Assembly (NCBI GenBank): GCA_021816165.1
Contig: JAKAYZ010000168.1
Coordinates: 1 to 6,157, forward strand
Origin: Planctomycetota bacterium
GTDB lineage: Bacteria; Planctomycetota; Phycisphaerae; WQYP01
Length of the DNA: 6,157 bases
Direction: 5' to 3'
Shown here: positions 5,277 through 6,157 of the stretch, in pieces
Numbering within the stretch: the stretch's first letter is position 1
How the letters are laid out: each line of letters opens with the position of its first letter
Translations under genes and position numbers: made by a program
The notes under the pieces: model-generated
What the model was told of the DNA's origin: nothing
What the model saw: only the letters and a program-made list of their open reading frames with translations
Database searches by the model: none

Positions 5277-6157
5277 ATGCCCAATCAACCCAACAGCCTG
5301 CTGGTTCTCGCCCAGTCCTCCTTTCAAGGTGGAAACTATGCCAAAGCACTCGGCTTTTGTGAATCTCTCCTGGCGCAATCACCGAACGAACTTTTGGCCT
5401 GGATTCTCAAGGGACGCTGTGAACTGCGACTGCCGGCCGGCGCATCCGAGGCTTGGTGCCAAAGTCGGGCATCCCTGCTTCAAGCGGCTTTGCTTTCGCG
5501 CACGGATAGTGAAAAAATGCAAGTGGTTGCGGCTTGGATGACATGCTTCAATGAATTAAATGCCACTTTAAAAAACCACGCCGCCGAATCACTCTCTAAC
5601 GCCAATAGCGACGCGACGACATCCAATCTCGCTCTCGCCGCCGCTGCCGCTTCCGGCCTCGTGTCTTTACGATCCAAAAGCTCAGTCGGAAAAGTCACCG
5701 GGGCCGCCGGACTTGTCGGAGCCGCTGCCGCGGCAACCCATTACTCCAATCAGGCCAAGCTTGCCCGACTCGGTGCTGTGGTTGCCCACTTCACACGCTG
5801 CGAAATCTGTGCCGACGCACTGGAATTTCTGGAATCCATGCGCCCACTTTTAGCCGCCAATTTTTCCTCAACCGCCGCTGCGGTGCTAAACACCCTGCCC
5901 CAAGCCCTCCATGACATGGCCATCGCACAACGTCGCCTCGCGGATCGGGAACACCTTAAATCCGTTAATGTTTCCAATTTTGCCTGCATCGGTGCGCGGT
6001 ATGCTCCCGGTGCCACGCAGTTGGCCGTTGAACAATGGATTAAACTTTTCGCTCATGAACAACTTGAAGATCAAGCCTTAGCTCTGATCGTCAACTTTTC
6101 TATCGCCATGGGCCTGCCTGGCAATTTGCGCACGCTGCAAGCCGAGGTGGCCCGGAA
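5277..6157 (+). CDS. Partial TPR-like protein with Ala/Gly-rich hydrophobic segments
   Basis: An open frame of 293 codons runs from ATG 5277 to the window edge without a stop. The N-terminus, including AQSSFQGGNYAKALGFCESL and then LLAQSPNELLAWILKG, has the small/Gly-Tyr-Ala-Pro spacing of a tetratricopeptide helix pair, which suggests protein-protein binding. Two Ala/Gly-rich hydrophobic stretches (118-128 and 142-153) could form a short membrane hairpin or a flexible helical bundle. The rest is helical-looking and contains a Cys pair, RCEICADAL, too sparse to call a metal site. The start is 64 bases after the kinase stop on the same strand. Its Shine-Dalgarno site is weak (CGGA, nine bases upstream), unlike the other genes here, and an A/T-rich block (TTTTTTATAAAAA, 5249-5261) precedes it. 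I do not recognise the family. It may be the next member of the operon or the start of a neighbouring unit. Confidence 0.7.
   Translation, partial: MPNQPNSLLVLAQSSFQGGNYAKALGFCESLLAQSPNELLAWILKGRCELRLPAGASEAWCQSRASLLQAALLSRTDSEKMQVVAAWMTCFNELNATLKNHAAESLSNANSDATTSNLALAAAAASGLVSLRSKSSVGKVTGAAGLVGAAAAATHYSNQAKLARLGAVVAHFTRCEICADALEFLESMRPLLAANFSSTAAAVLNTLPQALHDMAIAQRRLADREHLKSVNVSNFACIGARYAPGATQLAVEQWIKLFAHEQLEDQALALIVNFSIAMGLPGNLRTLQAEVAR

Noticed and set aside
5008..5541. Rightward 177-codon open frame crossing the kinase end and the next gene start
   Set aside because: It overlaps two better-supported genes, is rich in Arg/His/Pro/Cys and has no motif.

Overview
The window looks like bacterial chromosomal or accessory DNA of moderately high G+C. 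The first ~250 bases are visibly more A/T-rich than the rest. All intact genes read rightwards except a partial gene at the left edge. Taxonomy cannot be fixed from the sequence. There are no RNA genes, no CRISPR array and no intact insertion sequence.

Left part (1-851): a leftward partial gene of unknown function is cut by the window edge. Next come a perfect 21-bp palindrome (277-331) and a degraded J-domain (DnaJ-type) gene, whose HPD motif reads HPY and whose reading frame loses J-domain similarity near base 570. A good sigma70-like promoter (TTGACC, 16 bp, TATGAT; 746-773) follows and points at the downstream gene set.

Core (852-5212): four genes on one strand. (1) A five-helix membrane protein of unknown family, whose soluble C-terminal half contains two diverged copies of an RSKSG-type module. 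(2) A stand-alone TerY-like von Willebrand A protein with a complete MIDAS. (3) A PP2C-type Ser/Thr phosphatase. (4) A Ser/Thr-kinase-like protein with the motifs HGDLQSEN and DYDG, a long low-complexity linker and a C-terminal two-helix membrane anchor. Genes 3 and 4 overlap by 17 bases. Genes 2-4 match the vWA + PP2C + kinase combination described as the TerY-P triad, a phosphorylation-based module linked by comparative genomics to Ter-type stress and conflict systems. The membrane anchor on the kinase and the adjacent membrane protein suggest a version that works at the cytoplasmic membrane. A hairpin-rich gap with a T9 tract separates genes 1 and 2.

Right edge (5277-6157): a large open frame of at least 293 codons, with a TPR-like N-terminus and Ala/Gly-rich hydrophobic segments, follows the kinase by 64 bases. 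It may be a fifth component of the system.

A reasonable working model is that the kinase and phosphatase reversibly modify a shared target, with the vWA protein as metal-dependent scaffold and the membrane and TPR-like proteins as sensor or effector partners. The enzyme assignments rest on visible motifs. The joint function and any role in stress or phage defence are inference.
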